Source: Akkermansiaceae bacterium (GTDB lineage: Bacteria; Verrucomicrobiota; Verrucomicrobiia; Verrucomicrobiales; Akkermansiaceae). From it: DNA of 64,000 bases. The position numbers and the translations under genes were made by a program. Where the stretch lies: NCBI GenBank assembly GCA_025363295.1, contig JANYEC010000024.1:1-64000 (forward strand), read 5' to 3'. This document shows, in pieces, positions 16,103 through 24,249 of the stretch (its first letter is position 1; each line of letters starts with the position of its first letter). The notes under the pieces were generated by a model that saw only the letters and a list, made by a program, of their open reading frames with translations, was not told the DNA's origin and did not search any database.

Positions 16103-17019
16103 AAAGGCTTCCATGCGAAAACTAACACCAGCAGCGATACCGGAAGGTATAACAGTGTGAAGAAAAACAGCTTCCGTGCGGAGGTCCTCTCACCATCACG
16201 AGAGAATTTCAGTGCGAGTGCCATCATCATCAACGCCAGCAGTGGCCCAACAATGATCCATAACAGATTGGCGAAACCGAGGAATGCCGGCATCAGTGAA
16301 AACACCGCGAGGCAAAACGCAAACATCGCCGAGAGCCTTCCACTCTTTTTTCCTGTTAGGTCGCCATTCGACCACATCTTGTAGCCCACCGACTCATACT
16401 CGTCGCGGCACAACCAGTTGATCGCGATGAAATGGGGAAGCTGCCAAAAAAATAAGAGACCAAACAAGAACCATGCTTCCCAACCCATCGAGCCACCCGC
16501 ACCCACCCAACCAATGACCGGAGGAATCGCCCCAGGAATGGCTCCGACCAATGTGTTAGCCGAGCTTAAACGCTTTAGCGGCGTGTAAACAAAAACATAA
16601 ATTGCGACGGTTGCCGCCGTTAGATAAGCGGCGAGATTCCCAACCATCACGGCGAGATGGATGATCCCAAAAGCAGATAGGACCCATCCGATCCCAAAAG
16701 CCACCAGCGGATCCATGCGGCGTGATGGGAGCGGGCGGTCTGCCGTACGCTTCATCCGAGCATCCAGATCCACCTCCATCAATTGATTGAATGCCGCAGA
16801 GCCAAATGCTGCCGCAGCCGTACCTAGAATGGTATGTAGCAACTTCATCCAATTCATATCCCCACCGCGAGAAGCCAACACGAAGCCGAAAAATGTCGTC
16901 ACCAGCACGAAAAAATTCAGTCGCACCTTCATCAACACGACCAAGTCTTCGCGCAAGCCGGGCGGGGGCGAAATCGGCTGTTCGTCTGAATTTTTCTCGG
17001 TCGTTCCAATATCTTCCAT
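16099..17019 (-). CDS. ctaB: Protoheme IX farnesyltransferase
   Basis: This 306-residue UbiA-family integral membrane protein has about eight or nine helices. The prenyl-diphosphate-binding motif NQLMEVDLDARMKRTADRPLP sits near residues 78-98, and a second Asp-rich loop LCRDEYESVGYKMW near 200. These, with the VGAIPGAIPPVIGW block, identify CtaB/CyoE, which makes heme O for cytochrome oxidase. The cytochrome oxidase genes themselves are not in the window. A 124-bp region separates it from the divergent protease gene, and its stop overlaps the glycosylase start by 4 bp. Confidence 0.93.
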   Translation of the reverse strand: MEDIGTTEKNSDEQPISPPPGLREDLVVLMKVRLNFFVLVTTFFGFVLASRGGDMNWMKLLHTILGTAAAAFGSAAFNQLMEVDLDARMKRTADRPLPSRRMDPLVAFGIGWVLSAFGIIHLAVMVGNLAAYLTAATVAIYVFVYTPLKRLSSANTLVGAIPGAIPPVIGWVGAGGSMGWEAWFLFGLLFFWQLPHFIAINWLCRDEYESVGYKMWSNGDLTGKKSGRLSAMFAFCLAVFSLMPAFLGFANLLWIIVGPLLALMMMALALKFSRDGERTSARKLFFFTLLYLPVSLLVLVFAWKPL

Positions 17020-17142
17020 GGCTGCGGGGCACGATGACCGTGATCACGGATTTTCCAAGCAGCGACTTGCATCGCCAAATTTTTCGTTTTATTTCGACAC
17101 CTTTGTAAATTTTCGATAACTCCTATGATTGAATTTTGATGT

Positions 17143-18330
17143 ATGCGTATTTTTACCATTCTCTCATTGCTTACCGGTCTTGTGGGTGCCCTCGAAGTCC
17201 GTTCATGGACCGACACCCAGGGGCGGAAAATCGACGCCACCCTTGTTCACGCCGATGACCAAACCGTAATTCTAAAACTCAAAGACGGGCGTGAAACCCC
17301 ATTCCCTCTTGCCAACCTTTCGGCGGTGGATGGCAAATATGTCGTTAACTCGCGCGAGGAATTGGCAGGCAAAAATCCTACCAAGTCGGTCGACACTAAC
17401 GGCGATCGCAGTGGGCCAAATTTCGACTCCCCATGGCCGGAAACCATCAGGTTCAGCGAAGATCCAGAGATCGAAATCATCGAGGAAGATGCGGTGAAAA
17501 AGCACTTTGTTTACGCGAGTGCTAACTACCGTTACGTTTGCGACGTCCGTCTATCAAAAACCGTCGTCAAAGGATTCGCCGTGATGTTTGAGGCAACCCA
17601 TCTCTTCTGCCGCACCCTGCCTCTCGGCCTCTATGGCGGGCGAAAAACCGACGACAAGCTCCAGATCGTCTTGTTCGAAAAGTATGATGATTATATTGCT
17701 GCCGGTGGACCGCCCAGTACTGCTGGCGTCTTCATGGGCGGGAGAGCGGTGGTTCTTGTTCCCCTTACGAGTCTTGGCGTCCGTCCCGTGGGTAGTGGCT
17801 ACATGTTAGATCACAACAAGAGTAGCAAGACACTGCCTCATGAACTCACCCATCAGCTCACGCCCCAGTCCTACTTTGGAAAAGGTGCGATGGGCTGGTT
17901 TACCGAAGGCCTCGCCGAGTATATTGCTAACACTCCCTATCGTGCCGGAACTTACACGGTGCGAGGTAACTTGAAGCCGATCGTCGAATACACCACCGCA
18001 TACGGAGCCAAGGACAAGGGCGGCAGAGCTCTCGGGACAAAAATCAGTATGCCTCCGCTTAAAACTTTCATGCTGCAAGATTACCCATCTTTCACCGCAC
18101 AAGCGCAACTCAACTACGGCTGTGGCCTGCTGATTACTACCTATTTTCTCCACCTCGACGGCCAAGGCGATGCCAAACGCATAAAGAGCTATCTCAAAGC
18201 GCTCACAGCTGGCGAGGACGCCGAAAAATCCCTCGATCTCCTGCTAGATGGGAGGACTTTCGAGGACCTAGAAAAAGACATCATCAAGGCATGGGGCACC
18301 AAGGGCGTCACTTTCACGTTTGGTAAATAA
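17143..18330 (+). CDS. Secreted gluzincin-like metalloprotease with SHD1-like N-terminal domain
   Basis: This 395-residue protein has a short signal peptide (residues 1-16). Residues about 18-75 (RSWTDTQGRKIDATLV through PLANLSAVDGKYV) match the SLA1-homology-like domain often attached to secreted proteins in the PVC group. The catalytic part carries HELTHQL near residue 233 and a downstream WFTEGLAEYIA whose Glu fits the third zinc ligand of a gluzincin. It is probably a periplasmic or secreted zinc peptidase; the substrate is unknown. The gene is monocistronic. Confidence 0.82.
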   Translation: MRIFTILSLLTGLVGALEVRSWTDTQGRKIDATLVHADDQTVILKLKDGRETPFPLANLSAVDGKYVVNSREELAGKNPTKSVDTNGDRSGPNFDSPWPETIRFSEDPEIEIIEEDAVKKHFVYASANYRYVCDVRLSKTVVKGFAVMFEATHLFCRTLPLGLYGGRKTDDKLQIVLFEKYDDYIAAGGPPSTAGVFMGGRAVVLVPLTSLGVRPVGSGYMLDHNKSSKTLPHELTHQLTPQSYFGKGAMGWFTEGLAEYIANTPYRAGTYTVRGNLKPIVEYTTAYGAKDKGGRALGTKISMPPLKTFMLQDYPSFTAQAQLNYGCGLLITTYFLHLDGQGDAKRIKSYLKALTAGEDAEKSLDLLLDGRTFEDLEKDIIKAWGTKGVTFTFGK

Positions 18331-18388
18331 ACTCGTCTTGCGCACTCTAACTCTGCTTGGGCCACGCCCAAACGACGTAGTGGCATGG

Positions 18389-18410
18389 ACGAAGGCTTCG
18401 TTTTCTTTTA
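18389..18410 (+). terminator. Possible intrinsic terminator after the protease gene
   Basis: ACGAA (18389-18393) and TTCGT (18397-18401) form a 5-bp stem with a 3-nt loop, followed by TTTTCTTTT. The stem is short, so confidence is moderate to low. Confidence 0.4.
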
Positions 18411-18535
18411 TCAAACTCAATCATCACCGAATTCAGCTGCCCGCTCGGCGAGCATCAAGGGCAGTGAATCGATTTTTTCTGTTAGAAATTGCGGTATTGG
18501 CAGAATTTCAAAAAACGTGAAATCATCCGTTCGTT

Positions 18536-19237
18536 ATGAAAATCACCCTTCGCAAATCCTCCGAGCGGGGCCACGCCAATCATGGCTGGCTCGACAGCCA
18601 TCACACTTTCAGTTTCGCCGATTATTACGATCCGGCGCACATGGGTTTTCGCAGCATACGGGTCATCAATGAAGACCGTGTAGCCCCACGCGGCGGCTTT
18701 CCCACCCACCCGCACCGCGACATGGAAATTTTCAGTTACGTGGTCGCTGGCGCGTTGGAGCATAAGGACAGCATGGGAAACGGCAGGAAGCTCGCTCCCG
18801 GCCAGATCCAACTAATGAGCGCCGGTTCCGGAGTCGCCCACTCGGAATTCAATCCCTCCCCCAGCGAGCCCGCACATTTTCTCCAAATTTGGATCAAACC
18901 ACACGCCCAAGGACTCACACCATCCTACACCGAATGGCACCCATCGGCAGATGATGAAAACGCTAACAAGGTTCTCGTTATTTCGCCAAACGGCCGTGAA
19001 AACTCTGCCACGATCCATCAAGATGCGGATATCTATCGAGTGCGTCTCAAGGCGGGTGAAGCGATCCGTCATGACCTACGCGCAGACCGGGGGCTTTGGC
19101 TCCAACTGATCACCGGAAAACTGACGGCGGCTGACGTCTCTCTCGAGTCCGGCGATGCCATCAGCACCGAAACGGCCGGAACCATTGACATTCTTGCCTC
19201 CGAAGATTCTGAAGCTATTCTATTCGATCTTGTCTGA
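18536..19237 (+). CDS. Pirin-family bicupin protein (YhhW-like)
   Basis: This 233-residue protein is a two-cupin pirin. The N-terminal cupin has HHTFSFADYYDPAHMGF, then the metal ligands in THPHRDMEIFSYVV (about residues 58-71) and SAGSGVAHSEFN (about 95-106). The C-terminal cupin lacks metal ligands, as in YhhW. Family members show quercetinase activity or act as redox-responsive regulators; the physiological substrate is unknown. It sits just upstream of a DoxX-like gene, a pairing that suggests a redox or stress unit (inference). Confidence 0.9.
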   Translation: MKITLRKSSERGHANHGWLDSHHTFSFADYYDPAHMGFRSIRVINEDRVAPRGGFPTHPHRDMEIFSYVVAGALEHKDSMGNGRKLAPGQIQLMSAGSGVAHSEFNPSPSEPAHFLQIWIKPHAQGLTPSYTEWHPSADDENANKVLVISPNGRENSATIHQDADIYRVRLKAGEAIRHDLRADRGLWLQLITGKLTAADVSLESGDAISTETAGTIDILASEDSEAILFDLV

Positions 19238-19281
19238 AATTCTCTTCTACAAACTCATACTAACAAAACAACGCAAATTAT

Positions 19282-19668
19282 AAGAAACTCGCTGCAAACA
19301 TCGCCGGTGGCCTTCTCGGTCTTTTATTCCTCATTTTCGGATCGAACTTTTTCCTCAACTTCATTCACATGCCTCCAGGCCCGCCTGAAGGCACGCCCCC
19401 AGCACACTTCATGGCGGCGCTCTATCCGACCGGATATCTCGCCTTCGTGAAGGTCTTGGAAATTTGTGGTGGCTTGTTGGTCGCAATTCCGAAAACCCGC
19501 AATATCGGCCTGCTCGTGCTTGGACCGATCATCGTCAATATCATGTGTTTCCACATTTTCCTAACGAAAGGCGCCACACTCGTTGATCCAGTAAACATTC
19601 TGATTTCCGCACTCGGCTTGTTTCTCCTGTGGTCCGGACGCAAGTCATTCGCCGGGTTGCTTAACTAA
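19282..19668 (+). CDS. DoxX-like small membrane protein with a damaged start codon
   Basis: The open frame runs from just after a stop at 19261 and encodes KKLAANIAGGLLGLLFL from 19282 onward, a proper first membrane helix. There is no ATG, GTG or TTG in front of it. The bases at 19277-19287 read ATTATAAGAAA, where ATTATGAAGAAA would give a normal ATG-AAG-AAA start, so one G seems to be missing. The only in-frame ATG is 19369, which would drop the first helix and leave 99 residues. Downstream helices LVLGPIIVNIMCFHIFL and LISALGLFLLWSG are intact. It resembles DoxX-type proteins of unknown role. Confidence 0.65.
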   Translation, partial: KKLAANIAGGLLGLLFLIFGSNFFLNFIHMPPGPPEGTPPAHFMAALYPTGYLAFVKVLEICGGLLVAIPKTRNIGLLVLGPIIVNIMCFHIFLTKGATLVDPVNILISALGLFLLWSGRKSFAGLLN

Positions 19669-19689
19669 CATTTTTTCTCCCGCTTTGCA

Positions 19690-19925
19690 ACAGCGGACGC
19701 GCCTAACATCCGCTTCTCAATAGGGGTTTCTAACCCTTCGGGCCGAGCGGCATCGCAATCATCGGCGGCGAAGGCTCCCCTAGCATGGGGGGATTAGCGC
19801 CATGGTGCCAGGCTAAGCTGGAGAACCATGGCGCTCTTTCTATCTCTTAAAAGGTTAGATTACTTTTGAACGAGCGCCACGGTGAGAGCTCGTTCACTTT
19901 AAAAGTAGGGTTTCACCCACTTTTG
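19690..19925 (+). other. Structured intergenic region with several stem-loops (candidate ncRNA or leader)
   Basis: The 393 bp between the DoxX-like and YciE-like genes hold no gene, but pair repeatedly with themselves. AGCGG/CCGCT lie at 19692-19696/19710-19714 and GGGTT/AACCC at 19724-19728/19732-19736. GCGCCATGGT/ACCATGGCGC lie at 19797-19806/19825-19834, with CCAG/CTGG inside the loop. GAACGAGC/GCTCGTTC lie at 19868-19875/19888-19895, flanked by TACTTTT and AAAAGTA. AAAAGT-GGGT pairs with ACCCACTTTT at 19901-19924. The last two share AAAAGT, so they exclude each other. Identity unknown. Confidence 0.5.
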
Positions 19926-20061
19926 AAAACTCGCTCCTGAATTTTAATATCTAAATGTCGAGATCAATCCGCTCACAGAGAAATCGGGAAGCTCTCTACC
20001 CCATCAAAATCCGACGCTGCGGAGCGAATCTCTTGGCCGCGCCTCAAACAGATATAAAATC

Positions 20062-20580
20062 ATGAAAACACCAAAGACACTTGAAGATTTATTTTTAAAC
20101 GAATTGTCCGATATGTATAACGCCGAGCAACAGCTCGTTAAAGCGCTGCCAAAACTGGCCAAAATCACCACATGTAAGCAATTACAAGCAGCCTTCCTTT
20201 CCCACCTGGAAGAAACCAAAGGCCATGTCACCAAACTTAAGGCGGTCTTTGAAGCATTTGGGAAAACCGCCAAAGGCAAGGTCTGCGAAGCCACCAAGGG
20301 CCTGCTCGAAGAAGCTGATGATATTGCAGAGGACTTTGAAGGCTCGCATGCGATCAATGCTGCGCTGATCTGCGCCGCGCAAAAAGTCGAACATTACGAG
20401 ATTGCTACGTATGGCTGCCTTCACGAATGGGCCGGTTTGTTAGGAAATGAAAAAGCAGTCGAAATTTTGAAAATCATCCTAAACGAAGAGAAAGCGGCCA
20501 ACAAGGCACTTACCAAATTAGCACGGAACCACGGCAATCCTGAAGCGATGGGCCAACCCGATGCCGACACCCAACAATAA
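20062..20580 (+). CDS. YciE/YciF-like ferritin-fold stress protein (DUF892)
   Basis: This 172-residue all-helical protein matches DUF892. It shows TLEDLFLNELSDMYNAEQQLVKALPKL at the start, SHLEETKGHVTKL near residue 50, KVEHYEIATYGCLHEWA near 110 and LNEEKAANKALTKLA near 140. The Glu/His positions fit a ferritin-like di-iron four-helix bundle. YciE/F proteins are induced by osmotic and other stress, but their reaction is unknown. A tiny membrane peptide gene follows after 9 bp, then a DUF1003 gene. Confidence 0.9.
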   Translation: MKTPKTLEDLFLNELSDMYNAEQQLVKALPKLAKITTCKQLQAAFLSHLEETKGHVTKLKAVFEAFGKTAKGKVCEATKGLLEEADDIAEDFEGSHAINAALICAAQKVEHYEIATYGCLHEWAGLLGNEKAVEILKIILNEEKAANKALTKLARNHGNPEAMGQPDADTQQ

Positions 20581-20589
20581 ACTCGTTAT

Positions 20590-20709
20590 ATGAAAACTAA
20601 ACTCAAAAACCTGCGCAACCAAGGCAAAGTGGGTTGGGCTCTGCTCTGGCTGCTTGGCATTCCATTGCCTGTTCTGCTAGGAATTTATTTCCTTCGCGGC
20701 TGCCATTGA
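20590..20709 (+). CDS. 39-residue single-helix membrane peptide
   Basis: A 39-codon frame from ATG (20590) to TGA (20707-20709) lies 9 bp after the YciE-like gene. The peptide has a basic N-terminus (MKTKLKNLRNQGKVG), one hydrophobic helix with WALLWLLGIPLPVLLGIYF, and ends RGCH. A basic tail, a helix with a central Gly-Ile-Pro and a final Arg-Gly-Cys look like a selected design rather than chance. Similar small membrane peptides near stress genes are known to me only in general terms. Function unknown. Confidence 0.65.
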   Translation: MKTKLKNLRNQGKVGWALLWLLGIPLPVLLGIYFLRGCH

Positions 20710-20726
20710 TATCGTACCTAGAATGG

Positions 20727-20766
20727 GATTACCTCAATTCGTCACAAAGAGCGGATTAGGGTAATC
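20727..20766. promoter_or_regulatory. 7-bp inverted repeat between the small peptide and DUF1003 genes
   Basis: GATTACC (20727-20733) and GGTAATC (20760-20766) are perfect complements across a 26-nt loop. There is no T-run, so it is more likely a protein-binding dyad or an RNA hairpin than a terminator. It lies about 40 bp before the DUF1003 start. Confidence 0.3.
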
Positions 20767-20807
20767 ATTGTTAATTTTCAATCACTTCTGTGAGAACTCG
20801 AAGCCCT

Positions 20808-21347
20808 ATGAAAAAACGTCCTCAGCTTAACGAAACGGAATCTGAAGTCACCCGCCAAAATGTCAGGACAATCGCCGAGCTGGAGCAAAGGGCTCAACTC
20901 AACCGCACCACTGGAGATGTAATCGCCGAGCAGATCACTCGGTTTTGCGGCTCCATCCTATTCGTATGGGTCCATGTTTTCTGGTTTGCTGCATGGGTGT
21001 TATTAAATACCGTTTCCTCGGTTACAAAATTCGACCCCTATCCCTTTAATTTCCTGACTCTAACCGTGTCGCTGGAGGCAATTTTTCTATCAGCCTTCAT
21101 TTTGATTTCCGAGAACACGCGCAGCAGAACCGACGAGCGGCGCAACCACTTAGATCTTCAAATTAATCTCCTCGCCGAGCAGGAGAACACAAAAATGCTT
21201 AAGTTACTTCATCAAATCGGTCTCAAAGTAGGGATCGACTGTGAGGACGAACTTCTTGAGGACTTGGAACGCGAGACTCAGCCTGAAAAGCTCATGGAGC
21301 AAATCGAAGCTTTGCAATTGGAAGAATCAAAGACCAAGCCTCGCTAG
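20808..21347 (+). CDS. DUF1003 membrane protein
   Basis: I choose the ATG at 20808 (179 residues); a GTG lies at 20790. It shows the DUF1003 signature: GDVIAEQITRFCGSILFVWVHVFWFAAWV, then FDPYPFNFLTLTVSLEAIFLSAFILISENT, giving two membrane helices. A soluble region SRTDERRNHLDLQINLLAEQE and a charged C-terminal helix follow. DUF1003 proteins are widespread, of unknown function, and often near stress or Mg-transport genes. Here it closes the YciE/peptide/DUF1003 group. Confidence 0.9.
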   Translation: MKKRPQLNETESEVTRQNVRTIAELEQRAQLNRTTGDVIAEQITRFCGSILFVWVHVFWFAAWVLLNTVSSVTKFDPYPFNFLTLTVSLEAIFLSAFILISENTRSRTDERRNHLDLQINLLAEQENTKMLKLLHQIGLKVGIDCEDELLEDLERETQPEKLMEQIEALQLEESKTKPR

Positions 21348-21461
21348 CTGCGGAATACCGCCAGCCTCGCCCTTCTCGAGAGGTAGTTTAAACAATCGGG
21401 CACGAGAGTGCTCGGTTCGTTCCGTGAAGAGAAGTCCACTGTCATCGGCGGCGGGAGGACG

Positions 21462-21614
21462 TCATCCCGCAGCCTCGCGCTTGGCGGCAAAAGCATCGGT
21501 GACGGCATCATCAAGTTGACCCGCAATGCGCTGCAGGAGATCATCCCCCTTGGACGCGGAAGGGCAGCGATCGGGCTTATTCGAGATCTCCCAGCGTAAA
21601 CCAGCGAAGGCCAT
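21462..21614 (-). CDS. Possible 50-residue protein in a 420-bp gene-free stretch
   Basis: The stretch 21348-21766 has no recognised gene. On the minus strand, an ATG at 21614 opens a 50-codon frame ending in TGA at 21462-21464. Its second half reads GDDLLQRIAGQLDDAV and TDAFAAKREAAG, an amphipathic helix with plausible composition. The first half contains SNKPDRCPSASK. I do not recognise it, and it could be chance or a gene remnant. Other frames here look like noise. Confidence 0.25.
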   Translation of the reverse strand: MAFAGLRWEISNKPDRCPSASKGDDLLQRIAGQLDDAVTDAFAAKREAAG

Positions 21615-21766
21615 TTAACTTATCTTTCATGCCGCCCCCATCAAGTGATATCTGAAACCAAACGCTCTGCCTCCATGGCACACGAGAAAACCTCCAGCTT
21701 GACTCCATTCCATCAAACGCTCAATTTCATGACTGTTTAGGCAAACTAGAAGATTCACATCAAATC

Positions 21767-23182
21767 ATGAAACGTAAGCCGACGATTCCAAGCGCTGCGA
21801 ACGCCGACCCGACGCTTCACGAATTGCAGGCCCACCAAATCGATCTGGAAATTCAGAACACAGAACTTGAAGAAGCCAAGCAGCGGCTTGAATCACTGTT
21901 GGAGAAATACACGGACCTCTACGACTTCACCCCGGTCAGCTATTTTTCGCTTGATGAGAAGGGTGTGATCTTAGAAGCGAACTTAACTGGAGCTGCCTTA
22001 CTGGGCATTGATCGAAGCAAGCTCATCCAAGCTGGTTTTTCCCGTTTTGTAACTCCAGCGAGCCAGCCGGATTTTCAAGACTTACTGAAACGTGCCTTCG
22101 CTGGGAACGGCGAAGAAGGCTGCGATTTCGCCATTACCAAACAGGACGGCGCAAATTTTTGGGCGCGCTTTCGCGCCACGGCGGCCATTTCTGACCGGAA
22201 CGGAAAACCATGGTGCCGGATGTCCGTAGCGGACCTAACAAGTTTTCGGCAGTCTGAGGCGGCTTTGCGCGAAAGCCAAACGCACGTGCGCCTCGCAAAT
22301 GAGGCGACCGGGGTAGGCATCTGGGAGTGGAACGTCCTCACGGGCACAATCCTCTGGGACGCACAGATGTTCCGCAACTACGGCATCGAACCGACGCCGA
22401 GTGGCATCATTCAATACACTGATTGGAGTTCCGCTGTCCTGCCTGATGAATTACCAGAAACTGAGCGTATCCTCCACGACACCCTTGCCCGCCGCGTACA
22501 GAGTCGTAGTGAATTTCGCATTCATCGGCGCGATGATGGTGAAATTCGCGATATTGAATCCGTCCAGACGGTGCGAACCAATGAACAAGGGGAGGTCGAA
22601 TGGTTGATAGGGACCAATCTTGACATCACCGAGCGTAAGCGGGCAGAGACCAAGGAACGGGAAAGTGAGGAACGTTTTCGCGCTGCAGTCGCCGCCGTGA
22701 GCGACATCATTTGGACAAATAATTCCGAGGGGCAGATGGAGGGCGAGCAGAGCGTCTGGGGTGCTTTTACTGGACAGCGGCGTGAGGAATATCAAGGCTA
22801 CGGTTGGTCGAAAGCCGTGCATCCCGAGGACGCGCAGCCGACGATCGACGCCTGGAATCTCGCCGTGGCAGAAAAGCGGACCTTTGAGTTCGAACACCGC
22901 GTGCGGCGGCACGATGGCGAGTGGCGACTATGCTCCATTCGGGCCGTGCCCGTGCCGATCTTAAGGGAGAAATCCGCGAATGGGTCGGCATCCACACAGA
23001 CATCACCGAGCGCAAGCGGGCAGAGGAATCGAGCGCCCGCCTTGTCGCCATCGTCCAATCCTCGGATCACGCCATTATTGGCAAAGATCTCAATGGCATT
23101 ATTACCAGTTGGAATCACGGCGCAGAGCGCTTGTTTGGTTATACGGAGGAGGAAGCGATCGGTCAGTCAGTCAAGATACTGA
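21767..23182 (+). CDS. Multi-PAS sensor histidine kinase, N-terminal part (frameshifted)
   Basis: This frame encodes the sensor half of a hybrid split by a frameshift. An N-terminal helix (LHELQAHQIDLEIQNTELEEAKQRLESLLEKY) is followed by a PAS domain (YDFTPVSYFSLDEKGVILEAN), a second PAS with PAC (ATGVGIWEWNVLTGTILWD to GTNLDITERKRAE) and a third (AAVSDIIWTNNSEG). At about residue 398 (near 22945-22966) the reading leaves the homologous path just before the expected PAC motif. The tail after that is Ser/Pro-rich nonsense ending at 23182. A single-base loss near 22960 would restore the frame shared with the next entry. Confidence 0.8.
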   Translation: MKRKPTIPSAANADPTLHELQAHQIDLEIQNTELEEAKQRLESLLEKYTDLYDFTPVSYFSLDEKGVILEANLTGAALLGIDRSKLIQAGFSRFVTPASQPDFQDLLKRAFAGNGEEGCDFAITKQDGANFWARFRATAAISDRNGKPWCRMSVADLTSFRQSEAALRESQTHVRLANEATGVGIWEWNVLTGTILWDAQMFRNYGIEPTPSGIIQYTDWSSAVLPDELPETERILHDTLARRVQSRSEFRIHRRDDGEIRDIESVQTVRTNEQGEVEWLIGTNLDITERKRAETKERESEERFRAAVAAVSDIIWTNNSEGQMEGEQSVWGAFTGQRREEYQGYGWSKAVHPEDAQPTIDAWNLAVAEKRTFEFEHRVRRHDGEWRLCSIRAVPVPILREKSANGSASTQTSPSASGQRNRAPALSPSSNPRITPLLAKISMALLPVGITAQSACLVIRRRKRSVSQSRY

Positions 23183-24216
23183 CCCCTGAAGACCGGACGC
23201 ACGAAGTGGCCGGTGTTCTGGCTTCCCTACTCCGTGGGGCAACAATCCAGCATTACGAAACTACGCGGCGCCGCAAGGACGGCACGAATGTGGAAGTTTC
23301 CCTAACTGTTTCTCCCATTCTGAATGCACGCGGCGAGATTGTGGGGGCCTCGAAGATCGCCCGCGACAATACGGAGCGAAAACGCATGGAGCACGAACTT
23401 CTAACCAGCAGCGCAGAACTGAAGGTGACTAATGAGCAACTCGCCGCGATGACTTCGCAACTTCAAGCGAAGAATGACGAGCTCGAGCGACGAGTCGCCG
23501 AGCGCACCGCCCGGCTACAAGCGCTTGCCGGTGAGCTGACCCAGGCAGAGGAACGTGAGCGTCGGCGAATCGCGCAGCTTCTTCACGATGACCTGCAACA
23601 ACTCCTAACCGCTGCCAAAATCCATCTGGAAATCGTGAACAAACTGGGGGCCCCCCAGTCGAGTGTTGAGGTGCTACAGCGTCTCGGGCAGTTGATTGAT
23701 GAATCAAATGATGTGGCAAGGAGTTTGAGCCATGAATTGAGTCCGATTGCCCTGCAACAAGGTGATCTCCCGCGCGCGCTAAAATGGCTCGCAGGGTGGA
23801 TGGAGCAAAATCATGGCCTAACGGTTCGAGTTATAGCAGATTCTGCAGTAGGGCCCGTAGAGGGTCACGTGAAGGTCTGGCTCTATCAATCTGTGCGTGA
23901 ACTTCTTTTAAACGTGGTCAAACACGCGGGCACCAAACGCGCCCAAGTGCGCCTCAGCGGTACAAGCGGCGATCAGCTTGAGATCCTCGTGAGCGACCGC
24001 GGCATTGGCTTTGATCCATCTTGTGTTTGGACACACCTTGAATCGAGTTCCGGTTTCGGTTTGTTCAGCATCCGGGAACGGCTGCATTTGATGGGCGGAC
24101 GCATGAGCGTCGAGAGTTCCCCCAGCTCTGGCAGCCGCTTCCGTTTGCTTATACCCCTCCAAGAATCGACGCAAACTTTCCCCAAAGCCCCGGCGATTCG
24201 CCAAAGCGAGCATTGA
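22921..24216 (+). CDS. Multi-PAS sensor histidine kinase, C-terminal part (HisKA_3/HATPase)
   Basis: This frame continues the kinase. It gives the rest of the third PAC (KGEIREWVGIHTDITERKRAE), a fourth PAS (SDHAIIGKDLNGIITSWNHGAERLFGY), a coiled coil, then the NarL-type dimerisation motif ERRRIAQLLHDDLQQLL with the phosphorylated His. The HATPase domain has ELLLNVVKHAG (N box), VSDRGIGFDP (G1) and SGFGLFSIRERLHLMGG (G2). The upstream part of this frame before about 22960 is not genuine. Without recoding, the kinase half would need an internal start. No LuxR-type response regulator is adjacent. Confidence 0.8.
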   Translation: MATMLHSGRARADLKGEIREWVGIHTDITERKRAEESSARLVAIVQSSDHAIIGKDLNGIITSWNHGAERLFGYTEEEAIGQSVKILTPEDRTHEVAGVLASLLRGATIQHYETTRRRKDGTNVEVSLTVSPILNARGEIVGASKIARDNTERKRMEHELLTSSAELKVTNEQLAAMTSQLQAKNDELERRVAERTARLQALAGELTQAEERERRRIAQLLHDDLQQLLTAAKIHLEIVNKLGAPQSSVEVLQRLGQLIDESNDVARSLSHELSPIALQQGDLPRALKWLAGWMEQNHGLTVRVIADSAVGPVEGHVKVWLYQSVRELLLNVVKHAGTKRAQVRLSGTSGDQLEILVSDRGIGFDPSCVWTHLESSSGFGLFSIRERLHLMGGRMSVESSPSSGSRFRLLIPLQESTQTFPKAPAIRQSEH

Positions 24217-24249
24217 TGTGGTCGATGCCCGGAGATCCACCGCAGGGGA

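Noticed and set aside
10969..17019. TatD and UbiA-family genes as EboB and EboC partners of the EboD-like gene
   Set aside because: The TatD protein has the ordinary TatD/YcfH motifs, and the UbiA protein is clearly CtaB; they lie 5-11 kb away among unrelated genes.
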